Shown one piece after another: positions 18,386-26,360 of a stretch of DNA of 64,000 bases (position 1 is its first letter; each line of letters begins with the position of its first letter). Below the pieces are notes generated by a model that did not search any database, was not told the DNA's origin, and saw only the letters and a list, made by a program, of their open reading frames with translations. Source of the stretch: Paenibacillus polymyxa M1 (GTDB lineage Bacteria > Bacillota > Bacilli > Paenibacillales > Paenibacillaceae). Made by a program: the position numbers and the translations under genes. The stretch is from the NCBI RefSeq assembly GCF_000237325.1, contig NC_017542.1:1123501-1187500 (forward strand). The letters are read 5' to 3'.

Positions 18386-19417
18386 GTGAAGAAGGTCAAA
18401 GTGTATTTTAACCGCTGGTTTTCGGTGGTGTATCATTATATGAACGCTATTCGTAACAATGAGGACGGTATTCCGTTCGAGATCTATGCCACACATTCGG
18501 ACCCGCAGCACATGGCACTACAGGCCAGTGATGTAGCTGAAGTAGAGCCGCGCACGAGCGGTGTCGAGTATGCACAGTTTTGTGCTGATTTTTGCAGGCG
18601 ACATGAAATTGATGTCTTTATTCCACGGTGGAATATGCTCGATATTAGCAAGCATCTTTATTTGTTCGACGATATTGGTACAGAAGTAATGGTGTGCCGG
18701 GATACCGAACTGCTGGAGCAATTGATGGAGAAGGACCTATTTTATGAATCCATTCGTCAAAAAGATATTGTCACCATTCCCGATTATGCCATTGCCAGTA
18801 ATGCCGAGCAGTTTAGACAGGCGTATGAGTCATTAATAGCGCTTGGGCACAAGGTATGCTTCAAGCCATGTAATGCAGAAGGCGGAATGGGCTTTCGTAT
18901 CATCGATAATGAACGCAATCCACTGGAGGAACTGTTCGGTCATGCGCTGAATCATATTTCGTTCGAGGAGGCCTATCGCGTATTGTCTTCCACAGAGACG
19001 TTTCCCAATTTGATGGTGATGGAACTGCTGGAGGGATACGAATACAGTATCGACTGCTTGGCTGACCGAAAGGGAAAATTGTTAGCAGCAGTTCCGCGTA
19101 GGAAGGCAGGAGGGCGATTACGGCTACTGGAGCAGCATTCTGAACTGTTGAAGGTGGCAGAGAAGGTCGCTGAGGCGTATCACATTCCGTACAATTATAA
19201 CATTCAAGTGAAATATAACGGCGAGCGGGCTAAGCTATTAGAGATCAATCCACGGATGTCGGGAGGTCTTCATGTATCATGCTTGTCAGGTATCAATTTC
19301 CCTTACCTGGCGGTGAAATCGGCTTTGGGTCATGAAATCGGTTCACTACACCCGCAATACGACATTCTAGCTAGTCATATCGAGCAGCCGATCACGATAC
19401 GCCAATCCTTACATTGA
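18386..19417 (+). CDS. ATP-grasp domain protein of the Ter module
   Basis: 343 residues with GTG start. ATP-grasp features: GHKVCFKPCNAEGGMGFRII (about 153-172, ATP-binding loop), VMELLEGYEYSIDCLAD, and the metal site LLEINPRMSGGLH (about 288). Such enzymes ligate a carboxylate to an amine via acyl-phosphate. In Ter-linked modules it is the predicted last ligation step. It lies 25 bases after the phosphatase gene and should be in the same transcript. Confidence 0.88.
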   Translation: MKKVKVYFNRWFSVVYHYMNAIRNNEDGIPFEIYATHSDPQHMALQASDVAEVEPRTSGVEYAQFCADFCRRHEIDVFIPRWNMLDISKHLYLFDDIGTEVMVCRDTELLEQLMEKDLFYESIRQKDIVTIPDYAIASNAEQFRQAYESLIALGHKVCFKPCNAEGGMGFRIIDNERNPLEELFGHALNHISFEEAYRVLSSTETFPNLMVMELLEGYEYSIDCLADRKGKLLAAVPRRKAGGRLRLLEQHSELLKVAEKVAEAYHIPYNYNIQVKYNGERAKLLEINPRMSGGLHVSCLSGINFPYLAVKSALGHEIGSLHPQYDILASHIEQPITIRQSLH

Positions 19418-19475
19418 CATAGGCAAATATTGTTTTCTACAATATGGTAAGGGTTTACGTCAGGAGGTACAAGCT

Positions 19476-20156
19476 ATGACTTCTAAAATGTGGGGTGCCA
19501 CGATTGCTGTGGTCAGCTACCTGATTGCGCTTTTACTAAGTTCTTGGTTGCCGTTGTTTGTGTGTTTGGCGATTCCGATCATTGGTCTGGGAGGATATAG
19601 CCTTATCATGGCTGTTCGCCATCCTCGACCTAATCTGACTGGTTCCGTGATTCCGGTGGTGCAGGAGCAGGTCGGTGAGACACAGCAGCATGAAAAGGAA
19701 GATGCCGTTCGACCGGAGTCTATAACAGGACAAGTACGTCAACCAGGTCAGGTGAGCAGTGAATTTGCTCAGGTGATGGAGTATTTGGAGGTACTGGAGG
19801 ATATGGTGATCTCCGAGGGACAGAAAGATGCGCTAGATAACGAGATTGTCGAGAAGGCGCTGGCTCTATTTGCACGTTTGCAGCGGGTCATCCCGCTTTT
19901 GCATGAATTGAACAACAGTGAAGTGAATCACACGGTTCGGAGATTGATTTTGAAGGACTTGAACGGACTGATTAACCCGTTTCTTCGGCTTAGTGGCGAT
20001 GCGAAACGGACCAACCGGAGGACGCTACTAAACGGATTGCGAGATGTGGATAGCAAAATATCTGTGATTGTATCCACGGTGGAGCATAAGGATCTGATGG
20101 AATTACAGAGCAAAGCAGAGCTTATTCACCAGCGATACAGCAGTTCCGAACTGTAG
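19476..20156 (+). CDS. XpaC-like membrane protein
   Basis: 226 residues. Two adjacent hydrophobic segments at the N-terminus (about 5-45) form a hairpin, followed by a polar region and a helical C-terminal domain rich in heptad-like Leu. B. subtilis encodes an XpaC protein directly before a TelA homolog (yaaN); the same order here and the similar architecture support the call. The family name refers to a screening phenotype (BCIP hydrolysis), not a proven activity. The start ATG follows CAGGAGGTACAAGCT. Confidence 0.75.
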   Translation: MTSKMWGATIAVVSYLIALLLSSWLPLFVCLAIPIIGLGGYSLIMAVRHPRPNLTGSVIPVVQEQVGETQQHEKEDAVRPESITGQVRQPGQVSSEFAQVMEYLEVLEDMVISEGQKDALDNEIVEKALALFARLQRVIPLLHELNNSEVNHTVRRLILKDLNGLINPFLRLSGDAKRTNRRTLLNGLRDVDSKISVIVSTVEHKDLMELQSKAELIHQRYSSSEL

Positions 20157-20248
20157 GTTACTTTAAAGAATAAAAATCAGCAGCATAGCTGCTCTGAACA
20201 ATAACTATTAGCTCTCAGCAACAGTTATTTTCAGAATAGGAGGTTAGC

Positions 20249-21352
20249 ATGATGGCGACCCCATGGGCTGAATTGAGAAAAGAAGATGAACAAAAGGTGA
20301 CTGAGGAGGCTTCGCAGCTGATTCAAAAGGTATCGCAAAGCGATGTTATGAGTCTGGATACCTTAATGGATGACATTGGTAAGCTGGGGGTTAAAACGCA
20401 GGAACGGGCGGGACAAACCCTTAAAATGTTGGATCGTCCGGTAAACGACCTCATGTCCGGTGATCGGGCTGAGGTCTCGAATATGATCTTAAAACTCCGA
20501 GATGAATGCGAAACGCTTCAGCAAAGTAAAGATGTAGGTTTTTTTGGCAAGCTCCTGCGTAAAAGTCCGTTGAAAAACTACATTTATAAGTATCAGTCGG
20601 TGAAGACCAACATCGAAAAAATCATTACTGCCTTGAGAAATGGCAAGGATAATTTGGAAGAAAACATCGTCAGCATGAGACAGTTGAAGAAGGCTTCCAT
20701 TGAAGAAATCTACAATTTGCAGACGAAGATTGCCTTTGGTAATCGCTTGAAAGAGCTGTTCGAAGCCGAGATTGCCAAGCCGGAAAATGAAAATCGCAAG
20801 CCTCATCTGGAGCGGGGATTGCGCAAAGTAGTTACTCGTACACAGTCGATGACTGAAATGATCCTGTTATACAATCAGGCCATTGCAGCAACGGATATTA
20901 TTAATGATAACAATGATAAACTAATTGATTCTGTCAATAATGCGATTGATAAAACATCGAATCTAATCACCGTATCGGCTATGATCGCGATGGCACTGGC
21001 CGATCAAGATAAAATTATTTCAGCCGTTGATGCGACTAACCGTACGATTGAGGATCAATTCAAGGAAAATGCAAAGCTTCTCAAAACGACGACCGAAAGA
21101 ACGACAGATCTGCTTAGCAAGCCATCGATGTCATTGGAAGCTGTGAATCAGGCGATTGGCGATTTGGTATCTGCTTTGGATCTGTCTGAAAAATCAAACC
21201 GTCGGATTATTGAAAGCTGCCATGATTATACAAGTAAAATGACAGCAATCAATACCAACCTTAGCCAACGTTTGGGCATCGAAGGGAAAGAACAATCCAA
21301 ACCACTGAAGGATAACCATTCTTCTGAGGGTCTAAGTTCGTTTTTGAACTAG
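20249..21352 (+). CDS. telA: TelA-family toxic anion resistance protein
   Basis: 367 residues, almost entirely helical, soluble. Family-typical segments are KLGVKTQERAGQTLKMLDRPV near the N-terminus, YKYQSVKTNIEKII, and the C-terminal SAVDATNRTIEDQFKENAKLL. A strong AGGAGG precedes the ATG. TelA/YceH proteins confer tolerance to tellurite and some antibiotics by an unknown mechanism. Gene order (XpaC-like, TelA) and direction join it to the Ter island. A terminator follows. Confidence 0.93.
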   Translation: MMATPWAELRKEDEQKVTEEASQLIQKVSQSDVMSLDTLMDDIGKLGVKTQERAGQTLKMLDRPVNDLMSGDRAEVSNMILKLRDECETLQQSKDVGFFGKLLRKSPLKNYIYKYQSVKTNIEKIITALRNGKDNLEENIVSMRQLKKASIEEIYNLQTKIAFGNRLKELFEAEIAKPENENRKPHLERGLRKVVTRTQSMTEMILLYNQAIAATDIINDNNDKLIDSVNNAIDKTSNLITVSAMIAMALADQDKIISAVDATNRTIEDQFKENAKLLKTTTERTTDLLSKPSMSLEAVNQAIGDLVSALDLSEKSNRRIIESCHDYTSKMTAINTNLSQRLGIEGKEQSKPLKDNHSSEGLSSFLN

Positions 21353-21383
21353 CTATTATACAATAATATAATAATCTATGAAA

Positions 21384-21420
21384 AAAGACGCCAGGGTGAG
21401 TCCCAAGGGCGTCTTTCTTT
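21384..21420 (+). terminator. Rho-independent terminator after telA
   Basis: Nine-base stem AAAGACGCC (21384-21392) with 21408-21416, then CTTTGG. Confidence 0.8.
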
Positions 21421-21516
21421 GGTTTGGCAGCGGACAATAAAGGACATGATGAACATATATAGCATTCTCGTGCATAAACTCTTAAAAAGTGAACTGACAA
21501 AGGAGAGAATGAGCGT

Positions 21517-21618
21517 ATGATGTCCTTTATTTTAGGGTGTGTGATTGTCTTTTTACTCGTGGCTGCCAGTAGCGAAAAAGCAGACTCTATTGTGGAGTTA
21601 AATGAAACTGTGAAATAA
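21517..21618 (+). CDS. Predicted 33-residue single-pass membrane peptide
   Basis: A short frame behind AAGGAGAG begins MMSFILGCVIVFLLVAASS and ends with a charged tail EKADSIVELNETVK. Residues 3-18 form one membrane segment. It lies between telA and the next unknown gene, after the telA terminator, in the same direction. No homolog is recognised. A small membrane protein of the stress island is plausible. Only the ribosome binding site, hydrophobic profile and location support it. Confidence 0.45.
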   Translation: MMSFILGCVIVFLLVAASSEKADSIVELNETVK

Positions 21619-21688
21619 AATTTTTTATTGAAAATCATGCATTTTCTGATAGGATAGAGTTAAATATTGGAATCCCAAAGGAGAATGC

Positions 21689-22237
21689 ATGCTGGAATTT
21701 TCATTTGAAATCATCGATGAATCGAAAATCAACATTGTATATCAGTATGGGAGCAGTAGCTTCAATTTTAATTTATTTTTTAATTACGGTGTGTGGACGC
21801 TGCATCCCTTTGATGGGATTCTGTTGCAGAACAAGGAAATGTGCCGTCTGATCGTTACAGATCTGTTTAAGAACAAAGATTTTCATGTCATGCTGGCACG
21901 CGAAAATATTTTATTGTCAACCCTGCGTACCTCTATTGACCTCAATCCCGAAACTCGGGGAGAGCGATATCAGGAACAGGAATTTGATGAGCTGTCTGAA
22001 TTTGCTGAGACACACAGCTTTGAAGATGTGCTGCAAATCGAGCAGGATTCTGTCCGCGAACGTATCGATTTTTTCCAAAACATCATCCAAAGGATGTATA
22101 TGGAAGGATTCGGACCGGAAGACAATGATTTTAACAAAGTGCAAGCTATCCTCCGCATTTATAAGGCTGCACATGACCAACTCGGAGAATTGAGCGACTT
22201 TCCCCTAAGTGGCGACGAGCGACGACGCAGATGGTAG
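21689..22237 (+). CDS. Uncharacterised protein of the Ter island
   Basis: 182 residues, soluble. Good ribosome binding site (AAGGAG, five bases before the ATG). The N-terminal half is rich in aromatic residues (FNFNLFFNYGVWTLHPFDG), the C-terminal half is acidic and helical with an Arg-rich end. No motif is recognised. It lies 35 bases ahead of the vWA gene and probably shares its transcript, so the two may work together. Neighbours suggest a stress-response role. The function is unknown. Confidence 0.7.
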   Translation: MLEFSFEIIDESKINIVYQYGSSSFNFNLFFNYGVWTLHPFDGILLQNKEMCRLIVTDLFKNKDFHVMLARENILLSTLRTSIDLNPETRGERYQEQEFDELSEFAETHSFEDVLQIEQDSVRERIDFFQNIIQRMYMEGFGPEDNDFNKVQAILRIYKAAHDQLGELSDFPLSGDERRRRW

Positions 22238-22280
22238 ATTAAATGGACTAGTGAAAACATCATAGAGGAGCGTGGGGAAC

Positions 22281-22958
22281 ATGAGCGGTATTTCTTTACT
22301 TAAAAAGAATGCGCAATTGGTACTGACTAAAAAGAATCTAACGAATGTGACCGCGAGAGTTGGATTAGTGCTCGATATTTCAGGATCTATGAGAAGTTTG
22401 TACAAAAATGGTACCGTTCAAAAAGTGTTGGAGCGAATTGTTGCGGTAGCAAGTTCTTTGGATGATGATGGTGTACTGGATGTATGGGTGTATGATCACC
22501 GTTTTTCACGGTTGCCATCCGTTACCGAAAATGACGTTGACAACTATGTTGAAAAACATATTTTGTCCAATGATTATTTGCCCAAGTTTGGTCGAAATGA
22601 TGAGCCTCCAGTGATGCGCGATGTCATCGCCAGGTACACCAAGGAAGAACCCTCTTCAGATCCGGCTTTTGTTATTTTTATTAATGATGGCGGTGTGAAG
22701 CGTGGAAAAGGGGACAATATTGACAACGCAGTCATTGATTCATCAGGAGAGCCAATTTTCTGGCAATTTATCGGTGTGGGTGAATCCGATTTTGGCGTAT
22801 TAAAGAAGCTCGACAACATAGAAGATCGTGTGGTAGATAACGCCAATTTCTTTCAAATACAAGATATCGAATCTATGGAAGACAATCAACTGTACGAACT
22901 ATTACTTAACGAGTTCCCGTCATGGCTGCAAGAAGCGAAGGAAAAGCATATTTATTAA
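22281..22958 (+). CDS. von Willebrand factor A domain protein (TerF/TerY-like)
   Basis: 225 residues from the ATG at 22281, preceded by GAGGAG. An in-frame GTG at 22272 lies too close to that site. The vWA metal-ion site is complete in its first part, VLDISGSMRSLY (DxSxS), followed by DVWVYDHRF and FINDGGV. vWA proteins are standard members of ter clusters (TerF, TerY) and are thought to be metal-dependent scaffolds. It is the last gene of the island, followed by a long hairpin terminator. Confidence 0.9.
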   Translation: MSGISLLKKNAQLVLTKKNLTNVTARVGLVLDISGSMRSLYKNGTVQKVLERIVAVASSLDDDGVLDVWVYDHRFSRLPSVTENDVDNYVEKHILSNDYLPKFGRNDEPPVMRDVIARYTKEEPSSDPAFVIFINDGGVKRGKGDNIDNAVIDSSGEPIFWQFIGVGESDFGVLKKLDNIEDRVVDNANFFQIQDIESMEDNQLYELLLNEFPSWLQEAKEKHIY

Positions 22959-23002
22959 GGCTAATAAGTCTTGTACTATGAGAAACTTTTCAAAGTTAAT
23001 AT

Positions 23003-23065
23003 AAAAAATGAAAAAAGAGAGAGCTCTGCTAGCATACGCTTTGCGGAACTCTCTCTTTTCATTTT
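23003..23065 (+). terminator. Long hairpin terminator after the vWA gene
   Basis: The left arm begins AAAATGAAAA (about 23006) and continues with GAGAGAG. The right arm (about 23047-23065) is its complement and ends in CATTTT. The arms pair over about 18 bases with two extra A residues on the left. Confidence 0.75.
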
Positions 23066-23086
23066 ACCAATCACTAAAACATGTAG

Positions 23087-23194
23087 AAGCTCTATTGGCG
23101 GTTGCTAGCGGAGCGGGCAGAATTGTTCTGGAGAAGCGAAACGTTCGGAAGAACAATCTGCACGCGCAGCGTCCACCAACCGCAAGAAAGCTTC
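23087..23194 (-). repeat. Structured 3'-UTR repeat, copy A (outer hairpin without inner module)
   Basis: On the minus strand this begins nine bases after the stop of the gene ending at 23203. The whole element folds as a nested hairpin: GAAGCT/AGCTTC at the ends, GCGGTTG/CAACCGC inside, then GCAGATTGTTCT with AGAACAATTCTGC. The same outer sequences (GCGTGCAGATT..TTCTTCCGA and CGCTTCT.CAGAACAATT) occur on the plus strand near 29885-30010, where they are split by an extra stem-loop. Confidence 0.6.
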
Positions 23195-23202
23195 TCATTT
23201 CC

Positions 23203-23583
23203 TTAACTCATCCCCATTAATACTATCGAGCAAAGTAAAAGTCCCGTCCCGCACCCCGAAGTATATACCTTGAGGTGGCGGAACATGGATGTTTTCCAGG
23301 CAGACAGAGATTCATCGGAACGCAAACGTTCATTTTCCTCCTGTAATGCCTTGGATTGACGAATGAACAACTGCCCCATGTCGGCAAATCCCCGCAGAAA
23401 GAGGGTGAGAAAGCCACTTTGCAGAACATGGAAGATCGCACCAATCACCAAGCCCAGCAATCCTAACAGAAATAGCAGATTTGCGGTAGCCAGGTTTTCA
23501 CGACCATACATGAGATGGGGTGCGGCGTATAAAAATCCTAAGGTACCGACAATCAGGGCAGTGATCCCGAAACGTAAAATCAT
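23203..23583 (-). CDS. DUF3899-like small membrane protein
   Basis: 126 residues. Two hydrophobic segments at about 5-25 and 34-60, then a charged helical stretch (QSKALQEENERLRSDES), and a third segment at the C-terminus. Its ATG overlaps the stop of the peptide-binding-protein gene (TAATG), so the two are translationally coupled. The call rests on general resemblance to DUF3899 proteins, which often accompany oligopeptide transport genes, and is moderately sure. Confidence 0.65.
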   Translation of the reverse strand: MILRFGITALIVGTLGFLYAAPHLMYGRENLATANLLFLLGLLGLVIGAIFHVLQSGFLTLFLRGFADMGQLFIRQSKALQEENERLRSDESLSAWKTSMFRHLKVYTSGCGTGLLLCSIVLMGMS

Positions 23584-25226
23584 TATTTTTCGACCCGTTT
23601 TGCAAAACGTAGATCTGGGTTCGAACGAGCATCAAATACGATGCCTTGAATTTTAGGGCTGATTAATGCGGTATCCGCAGAGAACTGGATCGGAATAATC
23701 GGCAGATCTTCCATCAATACGTCTTCTGCCTGATGAAGCTGTTCAAAGCGTTTTGCCGGATCAAGCTCAAAGGTTGAAGATTCGATCAGCTTGTCATACT
23801 CCGAGTTGCTCCAGTTGGTAAAGTTGTTCGAATTTTTGGAAGTATAGTGTCCCAATACGCCAAGCGGATCAAGGAAGTTTCCTTCCCAGCCCATACGGGC
23901 GATCTGGAAGTTCTTTTGTTTAAAGGTATCAATGTATGTTTTCCATTCCTGATTCTCCAGCGTCACTTCAACGCCCAGGTTCGTTTTTAGCATTTCTTGA
24001 ATGGCTTCAGCTACTTTTTTATGCTTGTCCGACGTGTTGTACTTGAAGGTGATCGGTGGCAGCTTGGTCAAACCTTCTTCTTTCAGTCCTTCAGCCAGCA
24101 ATTGTTTTGCTTTTGCTGCATCAAACTCATAGTATTTTTTCGGCGCTTCATCACGGAAGTCTTTGCCAGACGGTGTTGTCGTTCCGTATGGAACATAGCC
24201 GTATGCAGGAGTTTCGCCACCTTTGGTTACGTTGGTAGCCAGTGCTTCACGGTCAATGGCGTAGGCAATGGCCTGTCTGATTTTTTTATTGTCAAATGGC
24301 TTTTGTTTTACGTTGAAAGAATACGTGTACACACTGAAGGATGGGTGCGACAGGAATTCCTTGCTGCTCTTTTCCTGATCCAGTGTATCCACAGGGAGGC
24401 TCAAGATCAGATCCAGATCGCCTGTTTTGTACATTTGATAATAGGTTGTGGAGTCTTGAACCATTTTAAAGTTAATCGTTGCCATTGTAATGGCATCTTT
24501 GTTCCAGTATTGATCGTTTTTCGTCAGCGTAATTTGCTCGTTATGTTTCCATTCCTTGGCTACATACGCGCCGTTGCCGACAATCGTGTTAGCTTCTGCT
24601 GCCCATTTGTCGCTTTTCTCCACAACAGCTTGGTTCACGGGTAAATAGGCGTGACCGACAGCAATCGTTGGGAAGAAGCTCAGCGGTGATTTTAGCTCAA
24701 CGACAAGCGTTTTATCATCTTTAGCTGTAACACCTACATCTTCAATTTTACCTTTGCCTGTGTTGTACGCTTCGGCACCTTTGATGTAGTAGAGGGCAGA
24801 AGGATCGTAGGCAGCCGTTTTCGGATTCAGGACCCGTTTCCAGGAGTATTCAAAATCCTTAGCTGTCAGCGGGTCACCATTCGACCATTTTGCGCCGTCA
24901 CGAATGGTAAAGGTGTATGTTTTGCCGTCAGGAGACACGTCTACTTTGCTGGCAGCACCTTCTACGATTTTACCGGCTTTGTCGTATGTATACAGCCCTT
25001 CATACAGGTTATCAATGACAAAATAGGACGTTGTATCTGATGCGAAGGCAGGGTCCAGCGTATAAGGCTCGCCACCTGCCAGATTGGCTGTAATTTCTTG
25101 CGGGACATCTGCTTGAGACGCAGCGGACGAGTCGTTGCTTGCTGTCTTGTCTGCAGTGCTAGAGCATCCTGCCAAAGCCGTTACGGCTAAAAGTAAGATG
25201 ATCGTCATCCAATGCATTTTTTTCAT
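23583..25226 (-). CDS. oppA: Oligopeptide ABC transporter substrate-binding lipoprotein
   Basis: 547 residues. Lipoprotein signal with the Cys in ALAGCSST (about residue 21). Family segments: EGLYTYDKAGKIVEGAA, SPDGKTYTFTIRDGAKWSNG, and RQAIAYAIDREAL, all typical of OppA/SBP_bac_5 proteins that capture short peptides outside the membrane. Good ribosome binding site (GGAGGAAAACCACG). Third large gene of an operon oppB-oppC-oppA-DUF3899. No oppD or oppF ATPase gene is in the window. Confidence 0.95.
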   Translation of the reverse strand: MKKMHWMTIILLLAVTALAGCSSTADKTASNDSSAASQADVPQEITANLAGGEPYTLDPAFASDTTSYFVIDNLYEGLYTYDKAGKIVEGAASKVDVSPDGKTYTFTIRDGAKWSNGDPLTAKDFEYSWKRVLNPKTAAYDPSALYYIKGAEAYNTGKGKIEDVGVTAKDDKTLVVELKSPLSFFPTIAVGHAYLPVNQAVVEKSDKWAAEANTIVGNGAYVAKEWKHNEQITLTKNDQYWNKDAITMATINFKMVQDSTTYYQMYKTGDLDLILSLPVDTLDQEKSSKEFLSHPSFSVYTYSFNVKQKPFDNKKIRQAIAYAIDREALATNVTKGGETPAYGYVPYGTTTPSGKDFRDEAPKKYYEFDAAKAKQLLAEGLKEEGLTKLPPITFKYNTSDKHKKVAEAIQEMLKTNLGVEVTLENQEWKTYIDTFKQKNFQIARMGWEGNFLDPLGVLGHYTSKNSNNFTNWSNSEYDKLIESSTFELDPAKRFEQLHQAEDVLMEDLPIIPIQFSADTALISPKIQGIVFDARSNPDLRFAKRVEK

Positions 25227-25273
25227 CGTGGTTTTCCTCCATTATTATGGTTAGTTAAACGATCAGCCGGGAT

Positions 25274-25369
25274 TTATTCAACCTCCTTTCCGGCAGGTAT
25301 GCCGCGTGTGCACACTTCCATAAAGGAACTGCCGTTTTTTCTGCGGTTAGGCGAGAAGCTGCGGATCAT
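25274..25369 (-). CDS. Possible 31-residue ORF between oppC and oppA
   Basis: An ATG at 25369 lies behind a very strong AAGGAGGGG. It encodes a basic 31-residue peptide (MIRSFSPNRRKNGSSF...) that ends in GKEVE. The frame fills much of the 182-base gap between the two opp genes. It could be a leader peptide controlling oppA or simply a ribosome entry site with no product. No homolog is recognised. Confidence 0.35.
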   Translation of the reverse strand: MIRSFSPNRRKNGSSFMEVCTRGIPAGKEVE

Positions 25370-25408
25370 GGTGACACCCCTCCTTGTCCAATTTGGATAT
25401 CTGTGTTG

Positions 25409-26359
25409 TTAATGCTGTGAACGCGGGTCAAGTGCATCCTGAAGCCCGTCTCCAAGTGTGTTGAACGCCAGCATGGTGAGCGATATCATCAGACCGGGGA
25501 AGAATAAGCGCCACCATTGACCGCTTAAAATAACGCCGAGCGAGTCGTTGGCCATTGTTCCCCAGCTTGCTGAAGGTGACTGAATCCCCAGACCGAGAAA
25601 ACTCAGGAACGATTCGGCAAAGATAGCCGACGGAATAGTGAATGTCAGGTTCACGATTATGATGGCCGCTGCATTCGGCAGTAGATGCCTGAAAATAATG
25701 CGTGAATGAGATGTCCCCAAGCTGCGGGCGGCCAGCACATATTCCTGCTGCTTGAGCTGTAGGATTTGCCCACGTACCACCCGAGCCATGCCGACCCATC
25801 CGGTAATAGATAGAGCAATAATCATCGTGAGCAGGCCGGGCTTCATAATGACGAGCAACAGAATGATGACCAGCAGATAAGGAATGCTGTACAAAATTTC
25901 AATAATACGCATCAGGACATTGTCGATTCGGTCGCCCGTTTTACCATGTCCCGCACAATAACCAGCTACACAGCCGACGAGAATGCCAAGCAACAAATCA
26001 ATGGCAGCAGCAGCAAAACCAATCATAAGTGAAATTCTAGCTCCGGCCCATGTCCGTGCCCATACGTCTCTCCCCAGATCATCAGTGCCAAACCAATGCT
26101 CTTTCGAAGGAGAGAGATTCGTTTTCAAAAGGGATTGATCACTGGGTGCATAAGGAACCATGGAAGGTCCGACAATCGCCAGCACAATAATAATGATAAG
26201 TAGAGAAAGCCCCAACAGAGCAAGCTTGTTGTTAAAAAGTCTGCGAAGCCGATCCCGCCATGGTGACTCTTGGGGTCTGGTCAACGTGGGGGTGGGTATC
26301 TGGCTGCGGTCTACAAGACTAAACAGACTGTCCTTTTCGACAGTAGGTGCTGCTTTCAT
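25409..26359 (-). CDS. oppC: Oligopeptide ABC transporter permease OppC
   Basis: 316 residues. N-terminal cytoplasmic stretch with a conserved WRDRLRRLFNNKLALLG lead into the first of six membrane segments, then HWFGTDDLGRDVWARTWAGARISL (OppC signature), and the permease EAA loop region AARSLGTSHSRIIFRHLLPN, which contacts the ATPase. The start lies one base after the stop of oppB on the same strand. It pairs with OppB to form the membrane channel. Confidence 0.94.
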   Translation of the reverse strand: MKAAPTVEKDSLFSLVDRSQIPTPTLTRPQESPWRDRLRRLFNNKLALLGLSLLIIIIVLAIVGPSMVPYAPSDQSLLKTNLSPSKEHWFGTDDLGRDVWARTWAGARISLMIGFAAAAIDLLLGILVGCVAGYCAGHGKTGDRIDNVLMRIIEILYSIPYLLVIILLLVIMKPGLLTMIIALSITGWVGMARVVRGQILQLKQQEYVLAARSLGTSHSRIIFRHLLPNAAAIIIVNLTFTIPSAIFAESFLSFLGLGIQSPSASWGTMANDSLGVILSGQWWRLFFPGLMISLTMLAFNTLGDGLQDALDPRSQH

Positions 26360-26360
26360 G

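Noticed and set aside
21509..21520. ATG at 21509 as start of the small membrane peptide
   Set aside because: That frame stops after three codons (ATG AGC GTA TGA); the ATG at 21517 opens the hydrophobic frame.
23997..24644. 215-codon plus-strand frame opposite oppA
   Set aside because: Shadow of the oppA reading frame; sequence looks random and rich in Phe and Cys.
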